Shown here piece by piece: positions 31,985-41,224 of a DNA stretch of 64,000 bases (positions within the stretch are counted from its first letter, which is position 1; each line of letters opens with the position of its first letter). This DNA is from Acetobacteraceae bacterium (lineage in GTDB: Bacteria; Pseudomonadota; Alphaproteobacteria; Zavarziniales; Zavarziniaceae), in assembly GCA_947379865.1 (NCBI GenBank), contig CANCOY010000003.1, forward strand, positions 4,765 through 68,764. The letters run 5' to 3'. The translations under genes and the position numbers were made by a program. Under the pieces are notes generated by a model. That model had not been told where the DNA came from and searched no databases. It saw only the letters and a list, made by a program, of their open reading frames with translations.

Positions 31985-33424
31985 ATGGTCGATATGGCAG
32001 AATTTGCTGGCGATGACGGGCTTGCCCTGGCCGGGCGGGTGGCGCGCAAGGAAGTGTCGGCGCGCGAACTGGCCGATGCAGCCCTTGCTGCCATCGAGAA
32101 GGTCAATCCCCAGATCAATGCCGTGCTCCAGCGCCTGCCCGATGAAGCGGCCAGGACGATTGCTGCAGGCGTGCCGGATGGCCCCTTTGCCGGGGTGCCC
32201 TTCCTGATCAAGGAAGTGGTGCTGCATGCCGCCGGTGTCGCCAGCCGCGCGGGCGCCTGGATCGCGGCGGAAAGCGCTTTTCCGACCGATACGGAACTGA
32301 TGGCCCGCTTCCGCAAGGCGGGCTTTGTGACCGTCGGCACCACCCAGACCCCGGAATGGGGCTTCAACGCCACGACCGAGCCGGTGCGCTTTGGCCCGGC
32401 GCGCAGCCCGTGGGATCTGAACCATTCCACAGGCGGATCGTCTGGCGGTTCGGCGGCGGCGGTGGCGGCGGGCATTGTGCCCATTGCCCATGCCAATGAT
32501 GGTGGCGGCTCCATCCGCATTCCGGCGGCCTGCTGTGGCGTGTTCGGCATGAAGCCGACGCGCATGCGCACGCCCTCTGGCCCGGATAATGGCGATCTGT
32601 TGTGGGGCCTCGCCGTTGAGTTTGCCGTCTCGCGCAGTGTGCGCGATTCAGCCGCCCTGCTTGATGTGATCTCGGCCCCCGATCCCGGTGCGCCGCACTT
32701 CCCGCCCCATGGCGATATCTCGTTTACCGAGGCGTTGCAGCGGCCGCGCAAGGCCCTGAAGATTGCCTTTTCGGCCCAGTCGCCATCAGGCCTGCCGGTG
32801 GACCCCGATTGCGTGGAGGCGGTGAACGATGCCGCCGCCCTGTGTGCCGCCCTTGGTCACAAGGTGGTGGAAGCCGCCCCCGTGCTCGACTGGGAACCCT
32901 ATCTTGAGGCCACCCTGCGGATGTGGAACTCGTTTCTTGCCTACGCCATCGACCAGACGGCGGCGGCAACCGGCGTGCCCGTGGGGCCAGAGACGACGGA
33001 GCTTGCCAGCCTTGCCTGCTGGAAGGATGGCCGCAGCCTGACCGCGTCCGACATGCTGGCGGGGCTTGGCGTGTTGAATGGGGTTTCGCGCGATTTTGCC
33101 CGCTTCTTTGGCGATTACGACGTGCTGCTTACACCCATGCTGGCCAAGCCGCCGCTGCCGATCGGCGTGCTCAATCAGAACGCGCCGATGAAGGACGCGG
33201 CGCAATGGGGCCGCCAGATCTTTGATTACGCGGCCTTCACCAGCCAGTTCAACGCCACGGGCCAACCCGCCATGTCGGTGCCCTTGCACTGGAACAAGGC
33301 GGGCCTGCCCATTGGCGTGCAGTTTGCCGGTCGCTTTGGCGACGAGGCCACGCTGTTTGGCCTTGCTGGCGAACTGGAAGCGGCGCGCCCGTGGATGGGC
33401 CGGCGGCCAGGCGTCCGGGTCTGA
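31985..33424 (+). CDS. amidase (amidase-signature family)
   Basis: A 479-residue amidase-signature enzyme hydrolysing a carboxamide. The Ser-cisSer-Lys triad is visible: Lys in VPFLIKEVV and the two serines in [12 protein letters not shown] and [13 protein letters not shown] 31985 is chosen with GGAGGAAA upstream. It is unlike GatA in being outside a gatCAB cluster and in its C-terminal half. Its location before an acyl-CoA ligase suggests that it frees an acid for CoA activation, which is inference. Confidence 0.93.
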   Translation: MVDMAEFAGDDGLALAGRVARKEVSARELADAALAAIEKVNPQINAVLQRLPDEAARTIAAGVPDGPFAGVPFLIKEVVLHAAGVASRAGAWIAAESAFPTDTELMARFRKAGFVTVGTTQTPEWGFNATTEPVRFGPARSPWDLNHSTGGSSGGSAAAVAAGIVPIAHANDGGGSIRIPAACCGVFGMKPTRMRTPSGPDNGDLLWGLAVEFAVSRSVRDSAALLDVISAPDPGAPHFPPHGDISFTEALQRPRKALKIAFSAQSPSGLPVDPDCVEAVNDAAALCAALGHKVVEAAPVLDWEPYLEATLRMWNSFLAYAIDQTAAATGVPVGPETTELASLACWKDGRSLTASDMLAGLGVLNGVSRDFARFFGDYDVLLTPMLAKPPLPIGVLNQNAPMKDAAQWGRQIFDYAAFTSQFNATGQPAMSVPLHWNKAGLPIGVQFAGRFGDEATLFGLAGELEAARPWMGRRPGVRV

Positions 33425-33453
33425 GGGAAAAGATTGAGCAGCAGGGGAAGCAG

Positions 33454-35142
33454 ATGACCGGTAAACTTACCCAAAGCTATGTCAGCGGCACCTCCAGCCA
33501 GCCGCTGCTGGGCGAGACCATTGGCCGCCTGTTTGATCGCACGGTCGCCCGCTTTGGCGACCGTGACGCCCTGATCGTCCGCCATCAGAACATCCGCCTC
33601 ACCTACGCCCAGATGAAGGTGCGTGTGGATGCGGTGGCGGCGGGGCTTGTGGCCCTGGGGCTGAAGCCCGGCGACCGCGTGGGCATCTGGTCCCCCAACA
33701 ATGCCGAATGGACGTTGACCCAGTTTGCCACGGCCAAGGCCGGGATCATCCTGGTCAATATCAATCCCGCCTATCGGGTGCATGAACTGGAATATGCGCT
33801 CAACAAGGTGGGGTGCGTTGCTCTTGTTACCATCGATGCCTTCAAGGGCACCAATTATGTGGACATGGTGGAAAGCCTGGCGCCGGAACTGGCAAGCTGT
33901 GCAGCAGGCGCCCTGGCGGCACAGCGCCTGCCGCATCTGCGCAAGGTGATCCGCATTGGCGGTGCCGCGTCGCGGCCGGGCACCTTTTCCTTTGCCGAGT
34001 TGGAGACCATGGGCGGGCCTGCGGAGCATGCAGAGATCGCCCGCCTGGAAGATGTCCTCCAGTTCGACGACCCCATCAACATCCAGTTTACCAGCGGCAC
34101 CACAGGCTCCCCCAAGGGCGCCACGCTGACCCACCACAACATCCTGAACAATGGCTATTTCACGGCCGAGGGCATCGCCTTTACCGAGCTTGACCGGCTG
34201 TGCATTCCGGTGCCGCTCTACCATTGCTTTGGCATGGTCATGGGTAACCTTGGTTGTGTCACCCACGGCGCCTGCATGGTCTATCCGTCTGAGGCATTTG
34301 ACGCAAAGGCGGTGCTGGAGGCGGTGGCGGCCGAGCGCTGTACGGCGCTTTATGGCGTGCCCACCATGTTCATTGCCGAGCTGGAACATCCTGAGTTTCG
34401 AAATTATGACCTCAGCAGCCTGCGCACCGGCCTGATGGCGGGCGCGCCGTGCCCCATTGAGGTGATGAAGCGGATCATCGAAGACATGCACATGTCGGAA
34501 GTGGGCATTGCCTATGGCATGACGGAAACCAGCCCCGTCAGCTTCCAGACGGCTATCGATGATCCTGTGGAACGCCGGGTGTCCACCGTGGGGCGGGCGC
34601 ATCCCCATGTCGAGGCCAAGATCGTTGATACGGACGGCCGCGTGGTACCGGTGGGTGTGGCGGGCGAGGTCTGTACCCGTGCCTATTCCGTGATGCGCGG
34701 CTATTGGGGTGATCCTGAGAAGACCGCTGAGTCGGTGGATGCCGCCGGCTGGATGCACACGGGCGACCTTGGCACCATCGACGCGGATGGCTATTGCGAC
34801 ATTGTCGGTCGCATCAAGGACATGATCATCCGGGGTGGCGAGAACGTCTATCCGCGCGAGCTTGAGGATTTTCTCTATACCCATCCCGCCATCGAGGCGG
34901 CCCAGGTGTTTGGCGTGCCCGACAAGCGCTTTGGCGAGGTGGTGTGCGCCTGGGTGCGCTTGCGCAGCGGTTCCAGCCTGACCGAGGCCGACCTGCAGGC
35001 CTACTGCAAGGGCCGCATCGCCCATTACAAGATCCCCAGCCTGATCCGCTTCGTGGACGAGTTTCCCATGACCGTCACGGGCAAGGCGCAGAAGTTCCTG
35101 ATGCGCGATGCCATGGTGGCGGAACTGGCCAAGCCGGCCTAG
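33454..35142 (+). CDS. AMP-forming fatty-acyl-CoA ligase (FadD/ACSF2-like)
   Basis: A 562-residue ANL ligase with [67 protein letters not shown] and [14 protein letters not shown]. The [12 protein letters not shown] motif and overall length fit the ACSF2/FadD group that activates medium or long fatty acids. ATG 33454 has AGGGGAAG upstream. It ends the plus-strand catabolic cluster, and its stop codon falls inside the tandem repeat at 35136-35190. Confidence 0.93.
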   Translation: MTGKLTQSYVSGTSSQPLLGETIGRLFDRTVARFGDRDALIVRHQNIRLTYAQMKVRVDAVAAGLVALGLKPGDRVGIWSPNNAEWTLTQFATAKAGIILVNINPAYRVHELEYALNKVGCVALVTIDAFKGTNYVDMVESLAPELASCAAGALAAQRLPHLRKVIRIGGAASRPGTFSFAELETMGGPAEHAEIARLEDVLQFDDPINIQFTSGTTGSPKGATLTHHNILNNGYFTAEGIAFTELDRLCIPVPLYHCFGMVMGNLGCVTHGACMVYPSEAFDAKAVLEAVAAERCTALYGVPTMFIAELEHPEFRNYDLSSLRTGLMAGAPCPIEVMKRIIEDMHMSEVGIAYGMTETSPVSFQTAIDDPVERRVSTVGRAHPHVEAKIVDTDGRVVPVGVAGEVCTRAYSVMRGYWGDPEKTAESVDAAGWMHTGDLGTIDADGYCDIVGRIKDMIIRGGENVYPRELEDFLYTHPAIEAAQVFGVPDKRFGEVVCAWVRLRSGSSLTEADLQAYCKGRIAHYKIPSLIRFVDEFPMTVTGKAQKFLMRDAMVAELAKPA

Positions 35143-35190
35143 CTGAGTGGGGCCTAGCTGAGTTGGGCCTAGCTGAGTTGGGCCTAGCTG
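35136..35190. repeat. stop-bearing 15-bp tandem repeat, 3.7 copies
   Basis: GGCCTAGCTGAGTTG is repeated at 35136, 35151, 35166 and partially at 35181 (the first copy ends GTGG). Each unit contains CTAG, which reads TAG on both strands. Period 15 keeps all copies in frame with both flanking genes. The ligase stop is the first copy (35140-35142) and the convergent Nudix gene stop is the last (35184-35186). Confidence 0.85.
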
Positions 35191-36230
35191 CGACCCCGGC
35201 GCGAGGGCAGGCGCACGCCTGGCGCCGGGCGTTCGCGGAAGACCTCGGCGCGGAAGCGGAACTGTTCTGCCGGGCGGCCGGCGCCCTGGGCGACGAGTTT
35301 GCCCGTGCGCTCCACCAGGCCGCCCTGTTCCACAAGGCGGCGGAAATTCTGCTTGTGCAGGTGCAGCCCGGCCACCGCCTCCACCGTGCGCTGCAGGTTC
35401 AGCAGGGTGAAGGAAGCAGGCATCAGCTCGAACACCACGGGGCGATATTTCAGCTTGCCCCGCAGGCGTCCCATGGCAGTGGCAACAATGCGGCGATGGT
35501 CAGAGCGCATGGGCTCCCCCAATGATGCCAGTGGCTTCGCTGGCGAGGCCGAGGCAGGGCAATTGCCCTCGCTGTTTTCGCGCTCCTGGTCCCGCGCGGC
35601 TTCTGCTGCAAGGCCCGCCTCATAGAGCAGTTCATAGCGCTCCAGCACCTTTTCCTCATCCGGGGCGGCACCATCTGCCCCGAAGCACAGGGCGATGCGC
35701 TCGCGGCGCAGGGCGCGGTCCGGGGCGGTTGAGGCAGCTGCGGCCCAGGCCTCCATGGCGGGCAGAAGTGCCGCATCGAGAATCTCCGGCCGTCCCAGGC
35801 GCCAGTCTTCCCAAGGGAAATAGCGGTACCAGCCATCCCAGGTGCTGTTGGCATCGGGGCTGGCCTTGGGCGGCGCGGTGAGGGCGAGATAGCCTACGGA
35901 TACCACCCTGCGCCCGCTGCCCGTATCGGCCGGATAGCGGCCCCGATCGCCAAAGGTGTAGAGCTGCTCGACATAACCAACCGTCTGCGCCGTGGCTTCG
36001 GCAACCGAGGCGCGCAGGCCCTCTTCCAGGGTGCGGTGGGCACTGGGATCAAAGCGGCCGGCGGGCAGGCTTGCCTCCGGGACCGTGCCATCGGCACCCG
36101 GGCGGCGCACCACCAGAACGCGCGGTTGGTCGCCGCTGACCGAGACGATCACCGCACCAAACTCGATCACCACGCTGTCGGCGAGGGTGGTCTGCTGGGG
36201 GGCTCGGGTCATCGGCAGGGGCAGCCTCAT
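35184..36230 (-). CDS. NrtR-like transcriptional regulator (Nudix domain plus winged helix)
   Basis: About 348 residues. The N-terminal Nudix-like fold starts with DSVVIEFGAVIVSV and contains a degenerate Nudix box. The C-terminal winged helix has YRPVVFELMP, FTLLNLQRTVEAV and HKQNFRRLVEQGGLVERTG, the NrtR landmark pattern. NrtR proteins repress NAD-metabolism or sugar genes and sense ADP-ribose. The start is uncertain: ATG 36230, 36281 or 36212 are possible. I favour 36230 because the inverted repeats at 36246-36286 would then be promoter-located. No NAD biosynthesis gene is adjacent. Confidence 0.8.
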   Translation of the reverse strand: MRLPLPMTRAPQQTTLADSVVIEFGAVIVSVSGDQPRVLVVRRPGADGTVPEASLPAGRFDPSAHRTLEEGLRASVAEATAQTVGYVEQLYTFGDRGRYPADTGSGRRVVSVGYLALTAPPKASPDANSTWDGWYRYFPWEDWRLGRPEILDAALLPAMEAWAAAASTAPDRALRRERIALCFGADGAAPDEEKVLERYELLYEAGLAAEAARDQERENSEGNCPASASPAKPLASLGEPMRSDHRRIVATAMGRLRGKLKYRPVVFELMPASFTLLNLQRTVEAVAGLHLHKQNFRRLVEQGGLVERTGKLVAQGAGRPAEQFRFRAEVFRERPAPGVRLPSRRGRS

Positions 36231-36286
36231 ATGGTTGAGGCACTCACCATACACCAAATGGTTCGAATCTTGGTGTGCCATATGGT
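36225..36286. promoter_or_regulatory. nested inverted repeats at the NrtR-like promoter
   Basis: ACACCAA (36251-36257) and TTGGTGT (36270-36276) are perfect inverted arms 12 bases apart, flanked by ACCAT and TATGGT. A second repeat, CCTCA (36225-36229) and TGAGG (36236-36240), overlaps the preferred start. These are probably autoregulatory sites for the NrtR-like protein. Confidence 0.5.
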
Positions 36287-36311
36287 CAGCCCGTCAGCCC
36301 AGGCAAGGGGC

Positions 36312-36647
36312 CTAGCTGCCGAATCCGGCGAGGCGCAACAGGGCGACGGCGGCCGACCCGGCAATGAGGCTGGCCAGCAGGTTGCCCGTCAGCACCCGCA
36401 CCCCCAGGACCACCGCACCCCCGGCCCAGAATGGCGGGCCGCCTGCCACAAGGGCCGGCACGATCAGGGCCACAAACAGGGCACCAGGGATCTGTCGCAG
36501 CCAGGCCTCGACAAAGCGATTGGGTTGCACCCGGCTAATCAGCCAGAAACCCCCGGCCCGCACGGCATAGGTGGCCGCCGCCATGGCAAGGATGGCGCCA
36601 AGGGTTGCGGCATCAAGCGCCCAAAGAGAGGCCGGATCAGCGGACAT
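36312..36647 (-). CDS. azlD: AzlD-like branched-chain amino acid exporter subunit
   Basis: A 111-residue membrane protein with about four hydrophobic helices, TYAVRAGGFWLI near the N-terminus and PGALFVALIVPAL in the middle, as in AzlD. It overlaps the 3' end of azlC by 11 nt, the classic azlCD arrangement. The pair is expected to export branched-chain amino acids or analogues across the inner membrane. Confidence 0.88.
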   Translation of the reverse strand: MSADPASLWALDAATLGAILAMAAATYAVRAGGFWLISRVQPNRFVEAWLRQIPGALFVALIVPALVAGGPPFWAGGAVVLGVRVLTGNLLASLIAGSAAVALLRLAGFGS

Positions 36648-37329
36648 CGCGCCATGCCCCCACCAGACTGCCCGCCAGCCCGCCTGCAATCAGGTACCAG
36701 GTGCCGGGCAGCAGCCATTTGACCAGCAGGGCCACGCTGCCCGCCACCAGCCAGGGCAGGATCTCGCCCCGGCCGCGCCACAGGCCAACGGCCAGGGCCA
36801 CGAACACGGCCGTGCTGACAAAGTCGAGGCCGAAGCGCTCCGGCTGTTCGATCACCGCACCAAACAGGCGGCCAATCAGGCTCGCGACCAGCCAGAAGCT
36901 GTAAATCGCCAGACCACTGCCCAGCAGGAACCCGGCGTCGCACCCGCCTGCGCGCATCTGGCTGATGGAGACCGCCCAGTTCTCGTCTGCGATCAGATAG
37001 AGGGTGCCATAGGCCTTCCACGGCGGCAGGCTGGCAAGCCAGGGCTTGAGGGCCGCCGTCATCATCAGATAGCGCAGGTTGATGATCAGGGCGGCGAGGC
37101 CAAGGGTGAGGATGGGCACCGGCTGGTGCCACAGTTCCATGGCCAGCATCTGGGAAGCACCGGCAAAGACCACGCCGCTCATCAGCACGGTCTCAAGCGC
37201 ACTCAGCCCCTTCTGCCCGGCAACAATGCCAAACACCAGGCCGAAGATGAAAATGCTCAACGCAACGGGCACCGTGGCAAGGAACCCTGCCAACACGCCC
37301 TGCCGCGTGAAACTGACTTGTTCTGTCAT
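36637..37329 (-). CDS. azlC: AzlC-like branched-chain amino acid exporter subunit
   Basis: A 230-residue membrane protein with about six hydrophobic segments. It contains the AzlC features PVALSIFIFGLVFGIVAGQ, SGVVFAGASQMLAMEL and INLRYLMMTAAL. ATG 37329 was chosen, because the 16-residue upstream extension lacks hydrophobic character. It forms the permease core with AzlD. Confidence 0.9.
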   Translation of the reverse strand: MTEQVSFTRQGVLAGFLATVPVALSIFIFGLVFGIVAGQKGLSALETVLMSGVVFAGASQMLAMELWHQPVPILTLGLAALIINLRYLMMTAALKPWLASLPPWKAYGTLYLIADENWAVSISQMRAGGCDAGFLLGSGLAIYSFWLVASLIGRLFGAVIEQPERFGLDFVSTAVFVALAVGLWRGRGEILPWLVAGSVALLVKWLLPGTWYLIAGGLAGSLVGAWRDVR

Positions 37330-37373
37330 GCCCGATCCTAGCACGCCCGCCGCCCGGTGCTGAGCGCCCCGCT

Positions 37374-37583
37374 TCAAATCCTGACCCGGGGCCAGGCCAT
37401 GGTGACGGCGGGGTCGATCCCCGGGGTGCCTGCCTCCACCAGGCTGGCGAACTGGCGGCGCATGCGTGGCTCCCAGAATTTCTGGATATGCTCGGCGATG
37501 CCGGTTTCCGCTTCGCTGGCGGTATAAACCGCAAAGAAGGAGGCAATCTGGTTGGCGGCGCGGATCAGTTTCTGGTCATCCAT
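37374..37583 (-). CDS. fdsD: formate dehydrogenase delta subunit
   Basis: A 69-residue protein starting MDDQKLIRAANQIASFF and continuing with HIQKFWEPRMRRQF, matching FdsD. In Rhodobacter capsulatus FdsD helps insert the molybdenum cofactor along with FdsC. It is the last gene of the fdsGBA-fdhD-fdsD operon, 7 nt after the fdhD stop. ATG 37583 was chosen over a longer frame. Confidence 0.9.
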   Translation of the reverse strand: MDDQKLIRAANQIASFFAVYTASEAETGIAEHIQKFWEPRMRRQFASLVEAGTPGIDPAVTMAWPRVRI

Positions 37584-37590
37584 GGCAGTC

Positions 37591-38382
37591 TCAGACCAGT
37601 CTGTGAGGGTGGGAGAAGGCAAGTTTCTGGCCGGGGCCGGCAGCGGCAATCAGGGTCATTCCGGCACGCTGCGCCAGATCGACCGCAAGAGAGGTTGGCG
37701 CAGACACCGCCACCAGAATGGTGACGCCCAGTGCGGCTGCCTTTTGCACCATCTCCACGCTGCAGCGGCTGGTGATCACCAGAAAGCCGTCGGCAAAATC
37801 GAGGTTGCGCGCCGCCATGGCGCCGATCAGCTTGTCCAGCGCATTGTGGCGGCCGACATCCTCGCGGGAGAGGCGGATCTGCCCGTCGCGACTGGCCCAA
37901 CCGGCAGCGTGCAGGGCGTGGACGCCGGCGTTCAGCGGCTGATGGTCCCGCAGATGGGCCAGTGCCGCCTCCAGCGCCGCGCGGGTGATGGTGCTGCCCA
38001 CTGCCACCGGGCGTGCCGGACGCACCGCATCTGCCAGGGCTGCAACCCCGCACAGGCCGCAGCCCGTACGGCCAACAAGATTGCGCTGGCGTTCTTTCAG
38101 CGCCGCGAACCGGCGCGGCGGGATGGTAATGGCCACCTCGATGCCGGCCTCGCAGGGCTGCACCACAAGGTCGCGCACCTCGGCGGCCGAAGCCACAATC
38201 CCCTCTGACAGCGAGAAACCCAGGGCAAAGTCGGGCAGGTCCACTGGCGTTGCCATCATCACCACATGGCTGATGCCATTATAGACCAGGGCCACCGGCA
38301 CCTCTGTGGCAATGGCAATGCCGCCGACCTGGATGGAGGCAGGGGTGATATCTGTGGTCGGGCTCTCGGTCATGGCATCCAT
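37591..38382 (-). CDS. fdhD: FdhD/FdsC sulfurtransferase-type formate dehydrogenase accessory protein
   Basis: A 263-residue accessory protein that sulfurates the molybdenum cofactor before insertion into FdsA. The CxxC loop GRTGCGLCGV at about residue 110 corresponds to Cys121/Cys124 of E. coli FdhD, and EDVGRHNALDKLIG, the nucleotide-binding family motif, is present. ATG 38382 has a GGAG 8 nt upstream and falls 4 nt after the fdsA stop. The order fdsGBA-C-D is the usual one. Confidence 0.93.
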   Translation of the reverse strand: MDAMTESPTTDITPASIQVGGIAIATEVPVALVYNGISHVVMMATPVDLPDFALGFSLSEGIVASAAEVRDLVVQPCEAGIEVAITIPPRRFAALKERQRNLVGRTGCGLCGVAALADAVRPARPVAVGSTITRAALEAALAHLRDHQPLNAGVHALHAAGWASRDGQIRLSREDVGRHNALDKLIGAMAARNLDFADGFLVITSRCSVEMVQKAAALGVTILVAVSAPTSLAVDLAQRAGMTLIAAAGPGQKLAFSHPHRLV

Positions 38383-38386
38383 TGCA

Positions 38387-41224
38387 TTACTCCGCCGCAT
38401 CCTTGGCGCGGATACGGCGGCGCGCGGGGGTGCTCTCGCGATAGACCTGCTGCCAGTCGGACAGGTGGTTGGTCAGGCGGATTTCCACCGCCGTTACCTT
38501 GTATTCCGGACAGTCGGTGGCCCAGTCAGCATGATCTGTGGTCACCACATTGGCGCCAGATTCGGGGTGATGGAAGGTTGTGTAGACAACGCCTGGCTGC
38601 ATCCGTGGCGATACATGTGCCTTCAGGGTGGTTTCGCCCGCGCGGGAGATCAGCGCTACCATGTCGCCCTCGGTGATGCCGCGCACCTCGGCATCAAAGG
38701 GGTGGATCTCAAGCCTGTCCTCCTCATGCCAGACGCTGTTGGCGGTGCGCCGTGTCTGGGCGCCCACATTGTACTGCGACAGGATGCGGCCGGTGGTAAG
38801 GATCAGGGGGAAGTTGGGGCCGGTGCGTTCTTCGGTGGGGACATATTCGGTCATCATGAAACGGCCAAGGCCGCGCACGAATGCACCCCTGTGCATGGTT
38901 GGTGTGCCGTCTGGCGCCGCCTCGGTGACTGGCCATTGCAGGGAACCTGCCTCTTCCAGCCTGTCATAGCTGACGCCGGCAAAGGTGGGGGTCAGCCGGG
39001 CGATCTCGTCCATGATCTCGGACGGGTGATTGTACTGCATGGGATGGCCGAGGGCTACGGCAAAGGCGAGGGTGGTTTCCCAGTCCGCCTTGCCAGCCAA
39101 GGGGCGCATGGCGCGGCGCACGCGGGAAATGCGGCGCTCGGCATTGGTGAAGGTACCGTCCTTCTCAAGAAAGCTCGAGCCCGGCAGGAAGACATGGGCA
39201 TAGCTTGCGGTCTCGTTCAGGAACAGGTCCTGCACGATCACACAGTCCATGGCGGCAAGACCCGCCGTGACGTGCTTCACATTGGGATCGGACTGGGCAA
39301 TGTCCTCGCCCTGGATGTAGAGCCCCCGGAACGAGCCGTCGATGGCGGCATCCAGCATGTTGACGATGCGCAGGCCAGGTTCGGGATCAAGTGTCGCGCC
39401 CCAGGCCTCCTCGAAAAGTGCCCGCACGCCCGCGTCACCCACATGGCGGTAGCCGGAATATTCATGGGGGAAACTGCCCATGTCACAGGCGCCCTGCACA
39501 TTGTTCTGCCCACGCAGCGGGTTGACGCCCACACCCTCGCGGCCAAGGTTGCCTGTGGCCATGGCAAGGTTCGCCATGCCCATCACCATGGTGGTCCCCT
39601 GGCTGTGTTCGGTAACACCCAGGCCGTAATAGATCGCTCCATTGCCACCCGTGGCATAAAGGCGGGCGGCGGCGCGCACCTCGGCGGCGGGCACGCCCGT
39701 CAGGCTTTCGGTGGCCTCTGGCGCATGGCGGGGGTCGGTGACGAAGTCATGCCAGCGGCGGAACTCTACCGGGTCGCAGCGCCCGTGGATAAAGGCCTCG
39801 TCCATCATCCCTTCGCTGGCGATGACATAAGCAAGGGCATTGACCAGCGCCACATTGGTGCCAGGCCGCAGCTGCAGATGGTGGTCCGCCGCCACATGGG
39901 GGCCGCGCACCAGATCAATGCGGCGGGGGTCGATCACGATCAGCCGTGCCCCCTCGCGCAGGCGGCGCTTCATGCGGCTGGCAAACACCGGGTGGCCATC
40001 GGTGGGATTGGCCCCGATCACCATGATCACGTCAGCCTTCAGCACACTGTCAAAATCCTGTGTACCGGCAGAGGTGCCAAAGGCAGTGCGCAGGCCATAG
40101 CCCGTGGGCGAATGGCAGACCCGGGCGCAGGTATCGACATTGTTGTTGGCAAAGGCCGTGCGCACCAGCTTCTGGACCAGCCAGGTCTCCTCGTTGGTGC
40201 AGCGTGACGAGGTGATGGCGCCCACCGCATGGTTGCCATGTTCCGCCATGATGCGGCGAAAGGCCGTGGCGGCAAAGGTCAGCGCTTCGTCCCAACCCAC
40301 CTCGCGCCAGGGATCGGTAATCCGCTCACGGATCATGGGGGTGGTTATGCGGTCGCGGTGGGTGGCATAGCCCCAGGCAAAGCGGCCCTTCACACAGGCG
40401 TGGCCATGATTGGCCTTGCCATCCTGGTGGGGAACCATGCGCACCAAGCGCTCGCCCTGCATCTGCGCTTCCAGCGTGCAGCCCACGCCGCAATAGGCGC
40501 AGGTGGTGACCACCGCATGTTCAGGCTGGCCCAGCGCAATCACGGATTTTTCTGTCAGCGTCGCGGTGGGGCAGGCCTGCACGCAGGCGCCGCACGAGAC
40601 ACAGTCGCTGGCCAGAAAGTCCTCGTCCTGGCCAGCTGCCACATGGGAGGCAAAGCCGCGCCCGTCAATGGTCAGCGCAAAGGTGCCCTGCACTTCCTCG
40701 CAGGCACGCACGCAGCGCGAGCAGACAATGCACTTGGCCGGGTCGAAGGTGAAATAGGGATTGCTCTCGTCCTTCGCCACCGCGCCATGGTTGGCACCCT
40801 CGTGCCCATAGCGCACCTCGCGCAGGCCGACGGCGCCCGCCATGTCCTGCAGTTCGCAGTCGCCATTGGCGGCGCAGGTCAGACAGTCGAGGGGGTGGTC
40901 CGAGATATAGAGTTCCATGACGCCCCGGCGCAGGCGCGCCAGACGATCGCTCTGCGTGCGGATTTTCATGCCGGCCTCGGCCGGGGTGGTGCACGAGGCT
41001 GGCGTGCCCTTGCGCCCTTCGATCTCCACCAGACAAAGACGGCACGAGCCAAAGGGCTCGAGGCTGTCGGTGGCGCAGAGCTTTGGCACCCGGGTGCCCA
41101 TTTCCATGGCCGCCCGCATGATCGAGGTGCCCTGTGGCACCGTCACCATCACGCCATCAATTTCCAGGCTGATGGGCGGGCCAGCGGCGGCAGGGGTTCC
41201 AAGGTCGGCGCAGGTGGGGGTCAT
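38387..41224 (-). CDS. fdsA: NAD-dependent formate dehydrogenase, catalytic alpha subunit
   Basis: A 945-residue molybdenum enzyme oxidising formate to CO2. The N-terminus carries a NuoG-like [2Fe-2S] site (CATDSLEPFGSCRLC, later SC). The distal His-Cys3 site is HPLDCLTCAANGDC. Two 4Fe-4S ferredoxin motifs (CIVCSRCVRAC and CVSCGACVQAC) and the CAYCGVGC cluster follow. The Mo ligand is Cys, not selenocysteine, in TCARVCHSPTGYG. ATG 41224 overlaps the fdsB stop by 4 nt. Cytoplasmic, as there is no signal sequence. Confidence 0.96.
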   Translation of the reverse strand: MTPTCADLGTPAAAGPPISLEIDGVMVTVPQGTSIMRAAMEMGTRVPKLCATDSLEPFGSCRLCLVEIEGRKGTPASCTTPAEAGMKIRTQSDRLARLRRGVMELYISDHPLDCLTCAANGDCELQDMAGAVGLREVRYGHEGANHGAVAKDESNPYFTFDPAKCIVCSRCVRACEEVQGTFALTIDGRGFASHVAAGQDEDFLASDCVSCGACVQACPTATLTEKSVIALGQPEHAVVTTCAYCGVGCTLEAQMQGERLVRMVPHQDGKANHGHACVKGRFAWGYATHRDRITTPMIRERITDPWREVGWDEALTFAATAFRRIMAEHGNHAVGAITSSRCTNEETWLVQKLVRTAFANNNVDTCARVCHSPTGYGLRTAFGTSAGTQDFDSVLKADVIMVIGANPTDGHPVFASRMKRRLREGARLIVIDPRRIDLVRGPHVAADHHLQLRPGTNVALVNALAYVIASEGMMDEAFIHGRCDPVEFRRWHDFVTDPRHAPEATESLTGVPAAEVRAAARLYATGGNGAIYYGLGVTEHSQGTTMVMGMANLAMATGNLGREGVGVNPLRGQNNVQGACDMGSFPHEYSGYRHVGDAGVRALFEEAWGATLDPEPGLRIVNMLDAAIDGSFRGLYIQGEDIAQSDPNVKHVTAGLAAMDCVIVQDLFLNETASYAHVFLPGSSFLEKDGTFTNAERRISRVRRAMRPLAGKADWETTLAFAVALGHPMQYNHPSEIMDEIARLTPTFAGVSYDRLEEAGSLQWPVTEAAPDGTPTMHRGAFVRGLGRFMMTEYVPTEERTGPNFPLILTTGRILSQYNVGAQTRRTANSVWHEEDRLEIHPFDAEVRGITEGDMVALISRAGETTLKAHVSPRMQPGVVYTTFHHPESGANVVTTDHADWATDCPEYKVTAVEIRLTNHLSDWQQVYRESTPARRRIRAKDAAE

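Noticed and set aside
30898..32751. Long minus-strand open frame across the LutA-like, thioesterase and amidase genes
   Set aside because: Spans three well-supported genes on the other strand, and the translation shows no family motif.
31985..33424. Amidase considered as a second GatA
   Set aside because: A complete gatCAB operon exists at 53192-56429, and the C-terminal half lacks GatA-typical segments.
35136..35190. Tandem repeat considered as a CRISPR array
   Set aside because: Units are contiguous 15-mers without spacers. No CRISPR array or cas gene was seen anywhere in the window.
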